From Chrysogorgia sp. JL179-B06 (taxonomy: Eukaryota > Cnidaria > Anthozoa > Scleralcyonacea > Chrysogorgiidae): a stretch of DNA of 64,000 bases. The position numbers were made by a program, and so were the translations under genes. The notes under the pieces are model-generated. The model was not told the DNA's origin. It saw nothing but the letters and a program-made list of their open reading frames with translations, and did not search any database. This document shows, one piece after another, positions 1 through 10,859 of this stretch. The stretch's first letter is position 1, and every line of letters starts with the position of its first letter. The stretch spans positions 992,001-1,056,000 of the forward strand of contig JAYKKM010000209.1 in the NCBI GenBank assembly GCA_035772405.1, given 5' to 3'.

Positions 1-1510
1 ACACAAAGTAGAAAAAGAACAGGTCCAAGGCAGCTCCCTTGAGGAACTCCACAGTTCACCTCAAAACTGCTAGAAGACGCTTGGTTAAAATGCTGTTTCC
101 TGCCAGAGAGAAACGATTTGATCCACTTCAGAGCATCTCCCACAACGCCAAAATCTGACTCCAATATGTTCAACATAATTCCATGATCAATAGTGTCAAG
201 TTAAGTTGGCCGGCCGTAGCCGGAGGTGACCCGTAGGCTCCTCTTTCATTAGCTGCTACCCGGTAGGTAGGGGTGGGCGCCACTCCAATCCCTGGAATTA
301 ACCACTTACCCCAGCCAGAGAGCTGGTCCCAATTCTCTTGGTGAAAGCCCGACCTCCAATTAGCACTGCTCATTGGATTATGGCAACACTAATTTTCAAT
401 CTTCCGGGACCGATATCTGAACAAGGTGGTAACCCATCAGTTAGTGTACTAGAGCCTAGAGGTACGGTGCTTAACTTTGGAAAGTCAAGCAGCGATCACT
501 GACCATTATATTATACCGGTTCGGTCTAATAGTGTCAAAGGCAGCACTCAAATCCAAAAGCACTAGCAGCGTTACTTCCTGTTGATTCATAAGATTGTAA
601 AAGAGTAGTTTCGGTGGAAACCAGGGGCATTATCAGTGCATTGCTTAAATAACTGACTAATAACCGCTTTTTCGGTAGACTTGGACACAAATGATAAATT
701 ACTAACTGGTCTAAAGTTTTCGAAAACTACATCAAGGCCAACTTGTTTCAGGAGAGGCGCAAGAAGAGCCACTTTCCATGTATCTGGGATGTGTCCTTCA
801 TGTAATGACAAGTTAATCATTTTCATAATGATAGGTGTTAATTTGTCAACACATATTTTCAGCAACCATGTTGGAATTGGATCTGACATGTAAGATGCAT
901 TCGACAAGTTCATAATTATGCCATGGACATCTTTTTCAGAAAGGAGGGCAAATGTTTCGAACTTGACTTCGAACGGTATTCTACAGATGGTGGATCTATT
1001 GCGATGTTATCAATATTATCCTTCATTATTTCAATCTATCGACAGTAGTATTCGCCAAACTCATTCGTTGCCGCGAATCGTCATGTGGAGGCAAAGGGTT
1101 CTCCTGACGTACATTACAAAATGAAGACACAACTTTAAAGAGTTTACTTGAATTGCCCGAACATTGATCAATGAGCTTGGAATAGTGTTTGTGCCTAGCA
1201 TTGTTCAGTTCAGCAGAATATTTGTTACAAATGCTGCAATAAGCATCTCTATCCATTTGGCATTTTGATCATTCCTTCATCATGAGGAATGGATAGGCTG
1301 CATTCAACAAAGCAGTGGTCAGATACATAGAAAGTTGTCTGGACTGAACGAATGTTAATATCATTAGATGCTCTCGAAATCAAAGATCCAATATGTGATC
1401 TGACGAGTGAGTCGGAATCATGACATGTTGAATAAGGCCAAATGTTTCCAACAAATCAATAAATTTCTTGGCATCGCCGTCTGATGAATCATCAAGAAAG
1501 TACCAGAACG
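1..1510 (-). pseudogene. CR1/L2-like non-LTR retrotransposon remnant (endonuclease end plus reverse transcriptase)
   Basis: Reading the minus strand, an endonuclease C-terminal part (DLLETFGLIQHV, then PTHSSDHILDL and a later SDH) lies at about 1500-1290. An open frame follows at 1256-1026. A reverse-transcriptase N-terminal part lies at 913-587 (DPIPTWLLKICVDKLTPII, then NFRPVSNLSFVSKSTEKA). The RT catalytic-region motif GVPQGSCLGP is read at about 60-25, so the element runs off the left edge of the window. Frames change several times, so it is dead. A SINE-like insertion (200-527) splits it. The order EN then RT fits an APE-type LINE; the choice of CR1/L2 over another clade is inference. 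Confidence 0.8.
200..527 (-). mobile_element. SINE-like insertion with 5S rRNA-like internal promoter
   Basis: A 328-bp block interrupts the LINE and is flanked by an 11-bp direct repeat (AATAGTGTCAA at 189-199 and 528-538), as expected for target-primed insertion. Read on the minus strand, it holds a stretch resembling 5S rRNA internal control regions: AGTTAAGCACCG, then CTAGTAC, then TGATGGGTTACCACCT. This suggests a 5S-derived (SINE3-type) SINE. No protein is encoded. The insertion boundaries are seen directly; the 5S relationship is by eye only. Confidence 0.55.
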
Positions 1511-1639
1511 CGTTCCGGTTTTCAGGGTATCGATGTCGTGATCGGTTCGGCCATATCCGGAAATTTTCGCCATTTTCCGATCTGTAGTGTCATCTTGTTG
1601 CATATCATCGCTCCGCCGTATTTACTGTATACAAGAGAT

Positions 1640-1735
1640 ATTTTACGATAATAATAATAATAGACGTATTAGGAGCATTATACAATAGTCTCAATGCTCT
1701 TACAACAATATATTCTTAAATTTACTTATAAAACT
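1640..1735 (-). repeat. (ATT)n tail plus LINE 3-prime-end-like segment
   Basis: An AATAAT-type microsatellite is followed by a 41-nt segment at 1662-1702 that occurs identically at 48162-48202, again beside an (AAT)n run. Such a pairing is typical of a 3-prime LINE end with a short repeat tail on the minus strand. Confidence 0.5.
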
Positions 1736-1869
1736 TATTACAGTTTCATTATAAGATAAGCTAGCCTACTACATATTTTCCTACTATGAACAAAACAAAA
1801 CAAAAAAACTATTAATTGGAAAAGCTGTCGATTGGCAAAGCTTTCGCTATATGCAAGAAATAGAGCCAA

Positions 1870-2035
1870 GTTGTCAAGACAAGACAAGACAAGACAAGAC
1901 AAGTTGTTAAGACAAGTTGGTGCTACTAGCTGAGTCATAATATATTATACTACAGTGCATTACGGCTACTAACCGAGCTATAATATATTATACTACAGCA
2001 CATCACGGGTACTATCCGAGCATAATATAGCATCT
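1870..2035. repeat. ACAAG microsatellite and two-copy ~53-bp tandem repeat
   Basis: About five ACAAG units lie at 1877-1905. Two imperfect copies of a roughly 53-bp unit containing ATAATATATTATACTACAG follow (about 1936-2030). I see no gene between 1600 and 2040. Confidence 0.6.
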
Positions 2036-2744
2036 ACCATTGCACCATGGCTAACATCAATATTTCAACAATCATATGACACAGGGACAGTACCCTCTGT
2101 CTGGACCAAAGCACATGTTACGGCCATCCACAAGAAAGATGCAAAATCTAACCCCGCCAATTATCGCCCAATTTCTCTTACATGTTTATGCAGTAAGATT
2201 ATGGAGCATATCATGCTAAGCCATATTGCCAAATATTTATCATCCAACATCCTTATCAACCAGCAACACGGTTTTAGAAAATACTTTTCTTGCGAAACGC
2301 AACTCATCTCTGCAGTTAACGACTGGGCAAGAAGCATAAACCACCACACAAACAGATGTAATTCTTCTTGATTTTAGCAAAGCGTTTGACTCTGTACCCC
2401 ACAATCGCCTATTGTCTAAACTCAACTACTATATGGCATTCAAGGAAAACCTGCAGATTGGATCAGTGCCTTTTAAAAAAACCGACCCAAATGGTCTCAG
2501 TCAATGGCTCACATTCTAAACCGGTATCCGTGATTTCTGGTGTACCTCAAGGATCGGTCCTTGGACCTGTCCTATTCTTATTATACATTAACGATATCAC
2601 AGATGTTATCAGCTCCCAAATGCGCCTCTTTGCAGATGACAGTGTGATATACCGAGAGATCCACAACTATAAAGATCACGTAGCACTTCAACGAGACCTA
2701 GACCAACTGAATTAATGGGCAAAGACATGGCAATTAGACTTTAA

Positions 2745-3428
2745 CAGGGCCGGATTAACGTGAGGCCCCCGTACCCCCCCCCTGCCCCCGTTATGAAAAC
2801 CTAAAATAATCGTTTTCAATTTTATCCGCAAATCATCGCAATTTCGCAGCCAATCTATCTCCACCAGGATTTCTGAATAATTTTCCGTTGCGTTAAAACT
2901 TGTTTCAAACATCAATGAAACCTTTATATTTTGCTAATTTGGGTGTTTGAACAACCTGAATTAATTGCGACGATTTGTTGGATATAATTGGGTCTTTACA
3001 AATACATTTTTAGTATCCAACAACAAACATAACAAAACGTTAACAATTAACATGGCTAAAAATAGCTAACAAAAAGTCATACAAATCAAATGTACATGTA
3101 AGAACATTAGCACATGCAAAGCATTGGAGTCTAGGGGGCGAGGCCCTTAAATGCGCGAGGCCCCTAAATGCGAGAGGCCCCTAAATGCGAGAGGCCCCTA
3201 AATGCGAGAGGCCCCTAAATGCGCGAGGCCCCTAAATGCGCGAGGCCCCTAAATGCGCGAGGCCCCTAAATGCGCGAGGCCCCTAAATGTGAGAGGCCCC
3301 TAAATTCGCGAGGCACCTAAAATGGGCGTGTCCCAGTAAAAATGGGCGTGGCCCAGTAAAGCGCGAGGCCCCAAAAGCGCGAGGCCCATGGCATATGCCG
3401 CATCTGCCACGTGGTTAATCCGGCCCTG
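2745..3428. mobile_element. Non-autonomous hAT element
   Basis: This 684-bp element has perfect 15-bp terminal inverted repeats (CAGGGCCGGATTAAC at the left end, its complement at the right) and a perfect 8-bp target duplication, GACTTTAA, at 2737-2744 and 3429-3436. Those are hAT hallmarks. It has no transposase frame. It holds a minisatellite (3138-3312) and shares a segment (about 2988-3172) with an intron of the neighbouring larger hAT (about 5282-5466). Confidence 0.9.
3138..3312. repeat. 15-bp minisatellite inside the hAT element
   Basis: About eleven units of GCGAGGCCCCTAAAT and close variants run head to tail, followed by degenerate GCGAGGCCCA copies to about 3390. The unit resembles the terminus of the adjacent 3539-6793 element (TTTTGCGAGGCCTG). 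Confidence 0.85.
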
Positions 3429-3904
3429 GACTTTAATATTACAAAATGCTACCAGCTGGGAATTACAAACAAGGTGATCCCTGCTTCTTTTTAACTACCT
3501 GATAAATGGCCGTGTTATCTCCAGAACAGACTCAACTACAGGCCTCGCAAAATCGCCTGCCCGACGTCCCGGGGCAGGCAAAATTTCTGTCGGGCAACCA
3601 AAATCTCTAGTGTGATGTCCCGACGGGCAACCAGAAATTTACTTACAGACCACGATAAGCTGTTACACACTTTTAGTTTTACAATAGTTTTTATTTAGTA
3701 AATGTGTTAATCAAGCCGTGTGAAGAGATGGTTTATAGTTTTGATCTTTCATAAGTATATTGAAATTTACAAAATCGATCCGAAAAATTGGTTCGTGGCG
3801 CGAGTTTATTGCGATTTGTAAATATCAACTCAACACGCGTCGCGCGAGATAAAATCATACAACATGGCCGACATTGGCCACGGCTTCTACAACGTGATAT
3901 TATA

Positions 3905-6715
3905 ATGAGTTTATTGAGATATTTTAAATCTGCATCAACTAACAATGATGGGGATGATCCAGGCGTGAGAAATAAAAGGGGACAAAGCGAAACATCAGCC
4001 ACAGGTAAGACAGACTACGAAAACAAAAAGAGAAAACGGCAATTTGTCCCATCTTGGTCGAAGGAATTTACTTGGCTTGATTTGAATAAAGATAAAAACG
4101 TAATGGTTTGTCGCTTTTGCAACGAGTTTTCTCAACATGCAGACAAAGAAAGCCCATTTTATCTCGGAACAACTACCTTTAGAAAGAGTTCTATTAGAAC
4201 ACACGCTAAATCTAAGGCCCACGCAAAGTGTGAACTTGCAAAGAGAGCTAAGAAAATCCACGAAGCACACCAATGGCACAAACTGTTGCTAAAATGAACA
4301 AGGATAGTTTTGAAGTACTCAGAAAATTGTTTCGCACTGCATACTATGTTGCAAAAGAGGAAATTGCACTGGCCAAGTTTCCAAGTTTATGTAAGCTGCA
4401 AATAGGCAATGGGATTAATATGAATAACACCTATTTGAATGACCACGCATGTCGTAATTTTATTGGAGCTATGGCGCATCTACATAGATTAGATACAGCA
4501 AGTCAAATTGAAAAGAGCAGGTTTTTGTCTGTGCTTTCAGATGGAAGCACAGACAATAGCATAATTGAACAAGAACTTGTCTATGTTAGGTTTCTGTGCA
4601 ATGGGAAACCCCAGACCAAAATGATCAAAATTGTACATGTTAAGCATGCACATGCAGTTGGCATTCTCAATGCTATTGACGGGGCTGTTAAAGATGTTGG
4701 TATTACATTGGAGATATGGCTTAGCAAAGTTGTGTGTGCCAACTTTGATGGAGCTAGTGTGATGATGGGAGAGATAAATGGAGTTGCCGGTCGACTGAAG
4801 CGCCGTGTTCCACGCATTGTTATTCTGCATTGTGTGGCACATAAACTGGAACTGGCTGTACTTGATGCAGTTAAAAGAGTTCCCTACCTTCAGAAGTTTG
4901 ATGATACAATAAAGGCAATTTTCAAAATGTATTATCGTTCTCCTAAGAAGAGGAGAGAACTGAAGGAAATAGGGGAAATTGTGGGAGAAAAGGTTTGTGT
5001 AAACAAAGTTTATTACATCTCATAGTTAATATTCATTAATTTATTTAATAACTTATTAAGAATGTTTAATAATGGGTCTTTACAAATACATTTTTAGTAT
5101 CCAACAACAAACATACAATAAAGGCAATTTTCAAAATGTATTATCGTTCTCCTAAGAAGAGGAGAGAACTGAAGGAAATAGGGGAAATTGTGGGAGAAAA
5201 GGTTTGTGTAAACAAAGTTTATTACATCTCATAGTTAATATTCATTAATTTATTTAATAAATTATTAAGAATGTTTAATAATGGGTCTTTACAAATACAT
5301 TTTTAGTATCCAACAACAAACATAACAAAACGTTAACAATTAACATGGCTAAAAATAGCTAACAAAAAGTCATACAAATCAAATGTACATGTAAGAACAT
5401 TAGCACATGCAAAGCATTGGAGTCTAGGGGCGAGGCCCTTAAATGCGCGAGGCCCCTAAATGCGCGATCATTTATTTACATTATTAACATTATTTAACAT
5501 TAATAATATTTTTAAAATAAAAAAATATTTTCTTGTTGACAGGTGGCTTACTTTAGTAAACTTAAATCTACAAGATGGGTGCCAAGCCGTCTAAGAAGCT
5601 TGGTAGCAATTGAGCGAAATTATGCAGCAACCATCATGCACTTAGACAACCTTGCAAGTGGACAATTGCCTGACGTAAAGGCTGATGATGCAGCCAAGGC
5701 AAAAGGTCTATTTCTTGAGATGCAAACATTGAGATTTGAATTTCATGATTGACTATAGTACTGTTCTATCTGAATGCAGCAAGAACTTTCAGGATGAAGA
5801 TATATTCATCACTTATGTCAAGCAGATGATTGAGTCAACTACAGCCAAACTACTAAAGCTAAAGACAAAACCTGGAAAATACACAAAGAGCCTCAACGAG
5901 CTTCTTTCAGGTGATGCTCATGCTTCTTAATTTACACATTTGATGATTTGAAAATTTATATTTATTTATTCAATGAACAATAAATCTATTATCAGTGTAA
6001 AATAAACCTACATACTCAATTACTCATACTGTCTGAGGTAGCCTGCTAGCCTGTGTTAGGCAGTAATAGAATTACTCAGGAAAACACTAAACCTAATGTC
6101 GTAATCTGGTCAATTTTATTACAGGTGATGATAACCTGACCTACAAAGGAGTGACACTCACAAGACAAAAGAGACCTGTCCGTGTAGCTGTACACCAGCA
6201 ATGTTCCTGTTGAAATTGTGGATCCAGATTTCACTAAATTAATTGAAGATACAGTGGCTTATCTTGACACTCGGTTTGAAAACTTGGACAAAAAACCATT
6301 ATCATGTTTTGAGGTATTTGACATATCTAAATTGCCATATGATCGAGAGGATGTGGCAATCCATGGTGACAAGGAAGTTGATGATCTAATTAAAGATTTT
6401 GCAGATGTTTTGACAGAACAAGAAATTAGAGAAATTCCAAATGAGTGGCCTGATTTCAAAATTTGGATGGCAGCACACAGAGGCAGAAGTCATCTTCTTG
6501 ATTTGTACAGTGACTTAATCAAAGAAGATCCGCAGCATTTATGGCACATACTTGTCCTGGTTCAATTGTTGTTGACCCTCAGTCCTTCCACTGCCTCCTG
6601 TGAAAGGGGATTCTCGTGCATGAACCGAGTCAAGAATTCCCAAAGAACATGTTTGCATAATGATATATTGAATGATATAATTTTTGACTTAATAATAATT
6701 GACGTGGGCAAGTTA
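3905..6715 (+). pseudogene. hAT transposase (BED/TTF-like zinc finger to hATC dimerisation domain), exon-split
   Basis: The likely start is the ATG at 3905 (MSLLRYFKS). A zinc-finger region follows (VMVCRFCNEF with RTHAKSKAHAKC), giving a BED/TTF-like DNA-binding domain. The core lies at 4273-4990, with SVLSDGSTDNSIIEQELVYV and CANFDGASVMMG, the usual D-containing hAT catalytic segments. Further exons lie at 5543-5750 and 5750-5930. The C-terminal hATC dimerisation region is at 6220-6715 (LTLSPSTASCERGFSCMNRV). The layout resembles the ZNF862/ZMYM-like hAT group. Frames at 4273-4297 overlap out of phase, and part of an exon is duplicated (4907-5318), so activity is doubtful. Exon boundaries are partly inferred. 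Confidence 0.8.
4907..5318. repeat. ~206-bp tandem duplication of exon end plus intron start
   Basis: The segment from about 4907 to 5112 is repeated nearly exactly from about 5113 to 5318. It includes the end of a transposase exon, the following GTTTGTG donor-like site and intron sequence, so the element holds a spare exon end and donor. Confidence 0.85.
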
Positions 6716-7204
6716 TAAATGGCTTCGGGCAACCAAATTTCTCATGGCACCTGCCCAAGGGCAATCATGTTTTTTCAAATTTTGCGAGGCCTGCTCAACT
6801 AAATACCTGGGAATCGCAATAAATAAAAAGCTTAATTGGAATCAGCATTGCAATAACATCTGTAAAAAAGCAAATGGTACACTTGGACTTCTGAGACGAG
6901 TACTGGGGGATTGTAGCAGAGATGTGAAAAGCAAGGCATATTTAACTCGACTGGAATATGCCAGCTCTGTGTGGAATCCATATATGAAACGAAATATAAA
7001 CCAAATTGAAATGGTACAGCACAGAGCTGCCAGATTCGTCTTTCATGACTATTCTAGATTTAGTCACGTAACACCAATGATTAACCAACTTAATTGGGAT
7101 ACCCTTGAACACCGTAGGCTACTGTCACAACTATCTATGTTTTATAAGATCCAGCAAGGCTTGGTTGGTATTACACTTCCTCGTGAGATATACAAATTCA
7201 TATA

Positions 7205-8160
7205 ATCTACGGTTTATGTTTTGATTCATCCAAACATAAGCATGTAAACACGACCTTCGAACATGAAATATAAAACCGGCCGACGATATCATGATAGTAT
7301 AAACTATAGTTTTTAGTCTCAGTTAATAATTTTTTTCCGCATTTATAACATCGTTTGATAAAATTTGCTCGCTTGCAAAAGATATTGACAACTATTCTAT
7401 ATTGAAAATGGCTTGCAACTGCAATTTACATGATGAGTGGCGGTTGAGTGCTTGAAAATAATAAGTTGATGATTCATAAAGAGTGAACCAGCATTAGCCA
7501 TTAATGATCTATTTAATCTTAGTAGAAACGTACTAATAGTCTATTCGCTCTCAATTTTATATATGAGATAGATGACTCGATCTTAGACAGATTACATATT
7601 TATCCGAATTCAGAATAATAAAAAGCCAAAACATGAAACCAAAACGAAACATAAACGTAGATATAAACTCATATTAGGCATGTGTCGTTCGACGTATGCC
7701 AACAATTAAGTTCGACTTATTTAATTGTGTCGACCGCAATATTACGTTCGACCGCTTCGGCACAGACGTCGAATTTATCATGTGTCGAATGTAATACAAA
7801 CAAACTGGGAGAAGATTTAAGTTCAGTACTTTTAAAATGCAATCCAAACGAGTTCTTTTCACGGGAGGCCTTCGACACATGATAAATTCGACGTTTGAAA
7901 CTGACGTCGAATTTTGTCGAACCTATTGTGCATTAGACAAATGATAAATTCGACGTTTGAAATAATAATAATTTTTTTATTGATCCATCTTAAATTTAAA
8001 AATACAATGGATTTACAATTATATGTAAGGTTGAAAAAATTTACACATTTGAAAACTACAAATACGAATCAAATATATACAAGCTAGTTTTTAAATGATT
8101 TGTCTTATTGCTCTCCCCACTGTTCTTATGCCATGCCTAAGATTATAATGATGATTGTTA
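7205..8160. repeat. Non-coding stretch with inverted repeat and a LINE 3-prime end
   Basis: No gene is visible. Arms of about 24 bp, containing GTCGAATTTATCATGTGTCG and its complement, lie at 7766-7789 and 7869-7893, with a third partial copy at about 7935-7960, suggesting a small foldback or MITE. The AATAAT run at about 7963 marks the 3-prime tail of the minus-strand LINE to its right. Confidence 0.55.
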
Positions 8161-8164
8161 TACC

Positions 8165-10560
8165 CAATTAGTCATTGATGAAAAATGTGGCTTTGATTTC
8201 CAGTAATAATATCAACTTCCTTGGCCAGAGCTTTATTTCTTCTCTCTTCGAGACTCTGCAAATAATCATAAGGAAGCCCAGTTATGTGTAAACTTCTCTT
8301 TTGCACGCGCTCTAGTTCCTCCTTAAGATACTGTGGAAGATACCGATGAACCGTACTCAAGCACTGGTCTAATTTTAGAAACATGTGGTTAGACCCACTT
8401 CGACAGGTAAATTTGCTCTTCAGCATTCTCTCAGGCAGTACAAACTTTTGCATGCTTTGGACATAGTCTCCTCTACGTGTATATTCCATTTAAGGTCATT
8501 TTGAAACTAAACTCCCAAGAGTTTAAAACTCTCGATTCTTTTAATCTGAATCCCCTACTTGTAATGGTGGTGGGGGCGGTGTTCCAGTAAAAGTAATCCA
8601 CATATCATATAATGCTTGTTGTAAGACGCTAGGTTGCGTAGCATTTACACTAGTATCCATGGTACAGTCATCTGCATATTTACTCGTGTTCACTCTAGGT
8701 TGTGTAGGAACATCAGCTTCCAGATCGTTGATATACATGTTAAATAGGCTTGGCGAGATAACAGAACCCTGTGGGACTCCAGTGGGGCATGGAGATTCGC
8801 CTATTGTGTTCTCCCTTCCAGGAAACTCTTTATCCATAGCCAAAAACTCATATGTACATTCATTTGTGCAAGTTTGTCCAGAAGAATCTTGTGGTCAAGC
8901 AGGTCAAAGGCCTTTCGGAAATCGATAAACAGGGCATGAACCCCTTTCCTACCAGATGAGGTGTTGTCGGTTGAGTCAAACCAATTCTGAGATATCGCGG
9001 TAAGAGCAGATACGTTGAACGGCCAGAAGTAAAAGCATGCTGGTTATCTTTAACCTTTAGGATTGATTTATTAAGTCTTAGTTGAATCTTTTCAAGTACC
9101 TTTGCTAGTTGAGGGAGCACAGACACTTGACGAAAATCATTATCTAAGTATGCGGGAGGACGTACTTTTGGTATAGGACTGATAAGCGCATGCTTATATG
9201 CAGTAGGGTATTTACATTGCACTATGCTAGCAACTATAATGTCATGAACCACAGGCACGAGTTCCTCCGCAAAACGCTTAAGACACCATGCCGGGATATT
9301 ATCTGCCCTGTAGCTTTCCTGGATTTTAAGTGTTTGAGGATGGATTTTACTTGACCAATAGTTGGTAGTTGTGGTGGATGATTTTTGAGCAAGTGCTCTA
9401 CCTCTTGGAAACTCGAGTATTCAGACTGAATGTCTGACCAGGGATTAACAAAACTTCTTTGGAGTCTATCAGCGATTGCAGATAGATGAGTTTGAGTCGG
9501 CGTTAGTAGAGTTTGGTTATCCTCATTTATTGCTGCTAGCTTATATATTGTTTTTTACCAATTCACGATTACCCTCTGCTTTGGATTTGTAGTACTTAAC
9601 TATGGCATTGGTTATCAATATTGAAACCTTTGTGCGTTAACTTTCGAATTTCGATAACTCCCCTCTTGTAAATGCTTTCTGTCTTGCCTTTATTTCTTCC
9701 TTAATATTTGGAGTCATCCAAGGTTTGTCTGTAGGGTGCACACGAACTGTTCTCACAGGTAAGGTATCGTTATCATACGAGTAATAATGGAGTTAATAGC
9801 AGAGACCTTATCATCCACATCGTTTTCAGAATACACAGCACTCAATTCCTCTAGATTCATGTTGTACTTCAGGGCATTTAAGTTCTTTAGTTTCATTTGT
9901 CTATATTGTCTGGAGGTGGGTGGGATCTTCTGTCTGTTTTGTGGAGGTAAGAGCAGGCATTGATGATCCGAACGACCTAACTGCGGCAGGTGGAGAATAG
10001 GGTCATACAGATCTGACATATTTGATAGTATCTGATCATGTATCAGTATATGACACATTTAAAGTATCTTATCTAAGATATTATTTCCTCTCGTAGGTGA
10101 CTTGACAAGCTTCCGAAGGTCAAAGCGTCGGCTTAGTGGATTTAAATTCAACTTGTTAAAGTCCCCAGCAATAAGTATTCCAGTTGAAGGACGCTCAGCT
10201 AAAACCTCGTCGATATTTTCGGTCAAGTAATCCAACATCTCATGTTCGCACTCTTTACTTTGACCTGGAGAATGGTATACACATATTACAAGGATGACAC
10301 TAAAAGGTCTAGGTGTTCTTGGAGGTATTATTAATAACCGTAATGGCTGATAGTTCATCAACTTTGTTTGTTAAATGGCAGGCATTTGTAAGAAAGAGGG
10401 ATGGTACGACGGCCGAAGATATTGTTTGATTATTTCGGCAATGTTGTACATAAATCAGATTGTGTGGGTTAGTTCTCTTAATTAATAATTTAAAATTATT
10501 CCTATTTCTACTCGAATTGTTATTAGAGTAGTTTTCCTCACGGGAATAAAACCGCAATCA
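8165..10560 (-). pseudogene. Non-LTR retrotransposon remnant with APE endonuclease and reverse transcriptase
   Basis: On the minus strand, endonuclease pieces come first: VCVYHSPG and ILIAGDFNKLNLNPLSRRF at about 10290-10150, then LPQLGRSDHQCLLL near 9970. RT pieces follow: ALISPIPKVRPPAYLDNDFR near 9180 with VLPQLAKVLEK, TGVPQGSVISPSLFNMYIND near 8780, SKYADDCTMD near 8680, and the terminal ERVQKRSLHITGLPYDYL near 8300. Multiple frame changes show decay. The AATAAT tail at about 7963 would be its 3-prime end. An open frame at 10718-10482 may be upstream LINE sequence; I do not recognise it. Confidence 0.8.
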
Positions 10561-10859
10561 TCGTTCGTACATGCTTCGGTGGCACCAACATTATCTAGGA
10601 TCGCGTTATATGGTGAACGAGTTCCAGGTGGGCCAGCCAGCTGCATGTTAGACGAGTCAGCCCTGATCGTCTCCGAAAGACTTTGGCTATGCATCTCCTG
10701 ATTGCCTATTGATTGCAATTGGGCTCAATGTGGACGTGAGTCCAAAGAATAATTATGGAAATTTAGTTCCTTTGACTCAGCAACCTTCCCAGCGATTCCA
10801 TAGACGGTATTTTGCTGATTATGCTAGCGGTTGTATGCATCGTTGAACCTATAATATAA

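Larger units (their letters stand above)
3539..6793 (+). mobile_element. hAT transposon with transposase gene
   Basis: This 3255-bp element ends in perfect 15-bp inverted repeats (CAGGCCTCGCAAAAT at the left and its complement at 6779-6793). A perfect 8-bp target duplication, CTCAACTA, lies at 3531-3538 and 6794-6801. Subterminal CGGGCAACCA motifs recur near both ends (3593, 3635, 6725). It holds a multi-exon hAT transposase on the plus strand. Confidence 0.92.
2040..7204 (+). pseudogene. Non-LTR retrotransposon (CR1/L2-like) reverse transcriptase split by two hAT insertions
   Basis: Reverse-transcriptase motifs appear in order on the plus strand: ANYRPISLTCLCSKIMEHI at about 2155, LDFSKAFDSVPHNRLLSKL at about 2370, SGVPQGSVLGPVLFLLYIND at about 2540 and FADDSVIY at about 2630. 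The coding then breaks at 2745-3428 and 3539-6793, where two DNA transposons sit. It resumes after 6802 with the LINE C-terminal region (KYLGIAINKKLNWNQH, then HRAARFVFHDYSR, ending near 7204). Target duplications show that both transposons entered the LINE. One additional frame change lies near 2370. It is inactive. The clade is a guess from the C-terminal pattern. Confidence 0.85.

Noticed and set aside
3134..3390. GCGAGGCCCCTAAAT array as CRISPR
   Set aside because: Units are contiguous with no spacers and sit in a eukaryotic hAT element.
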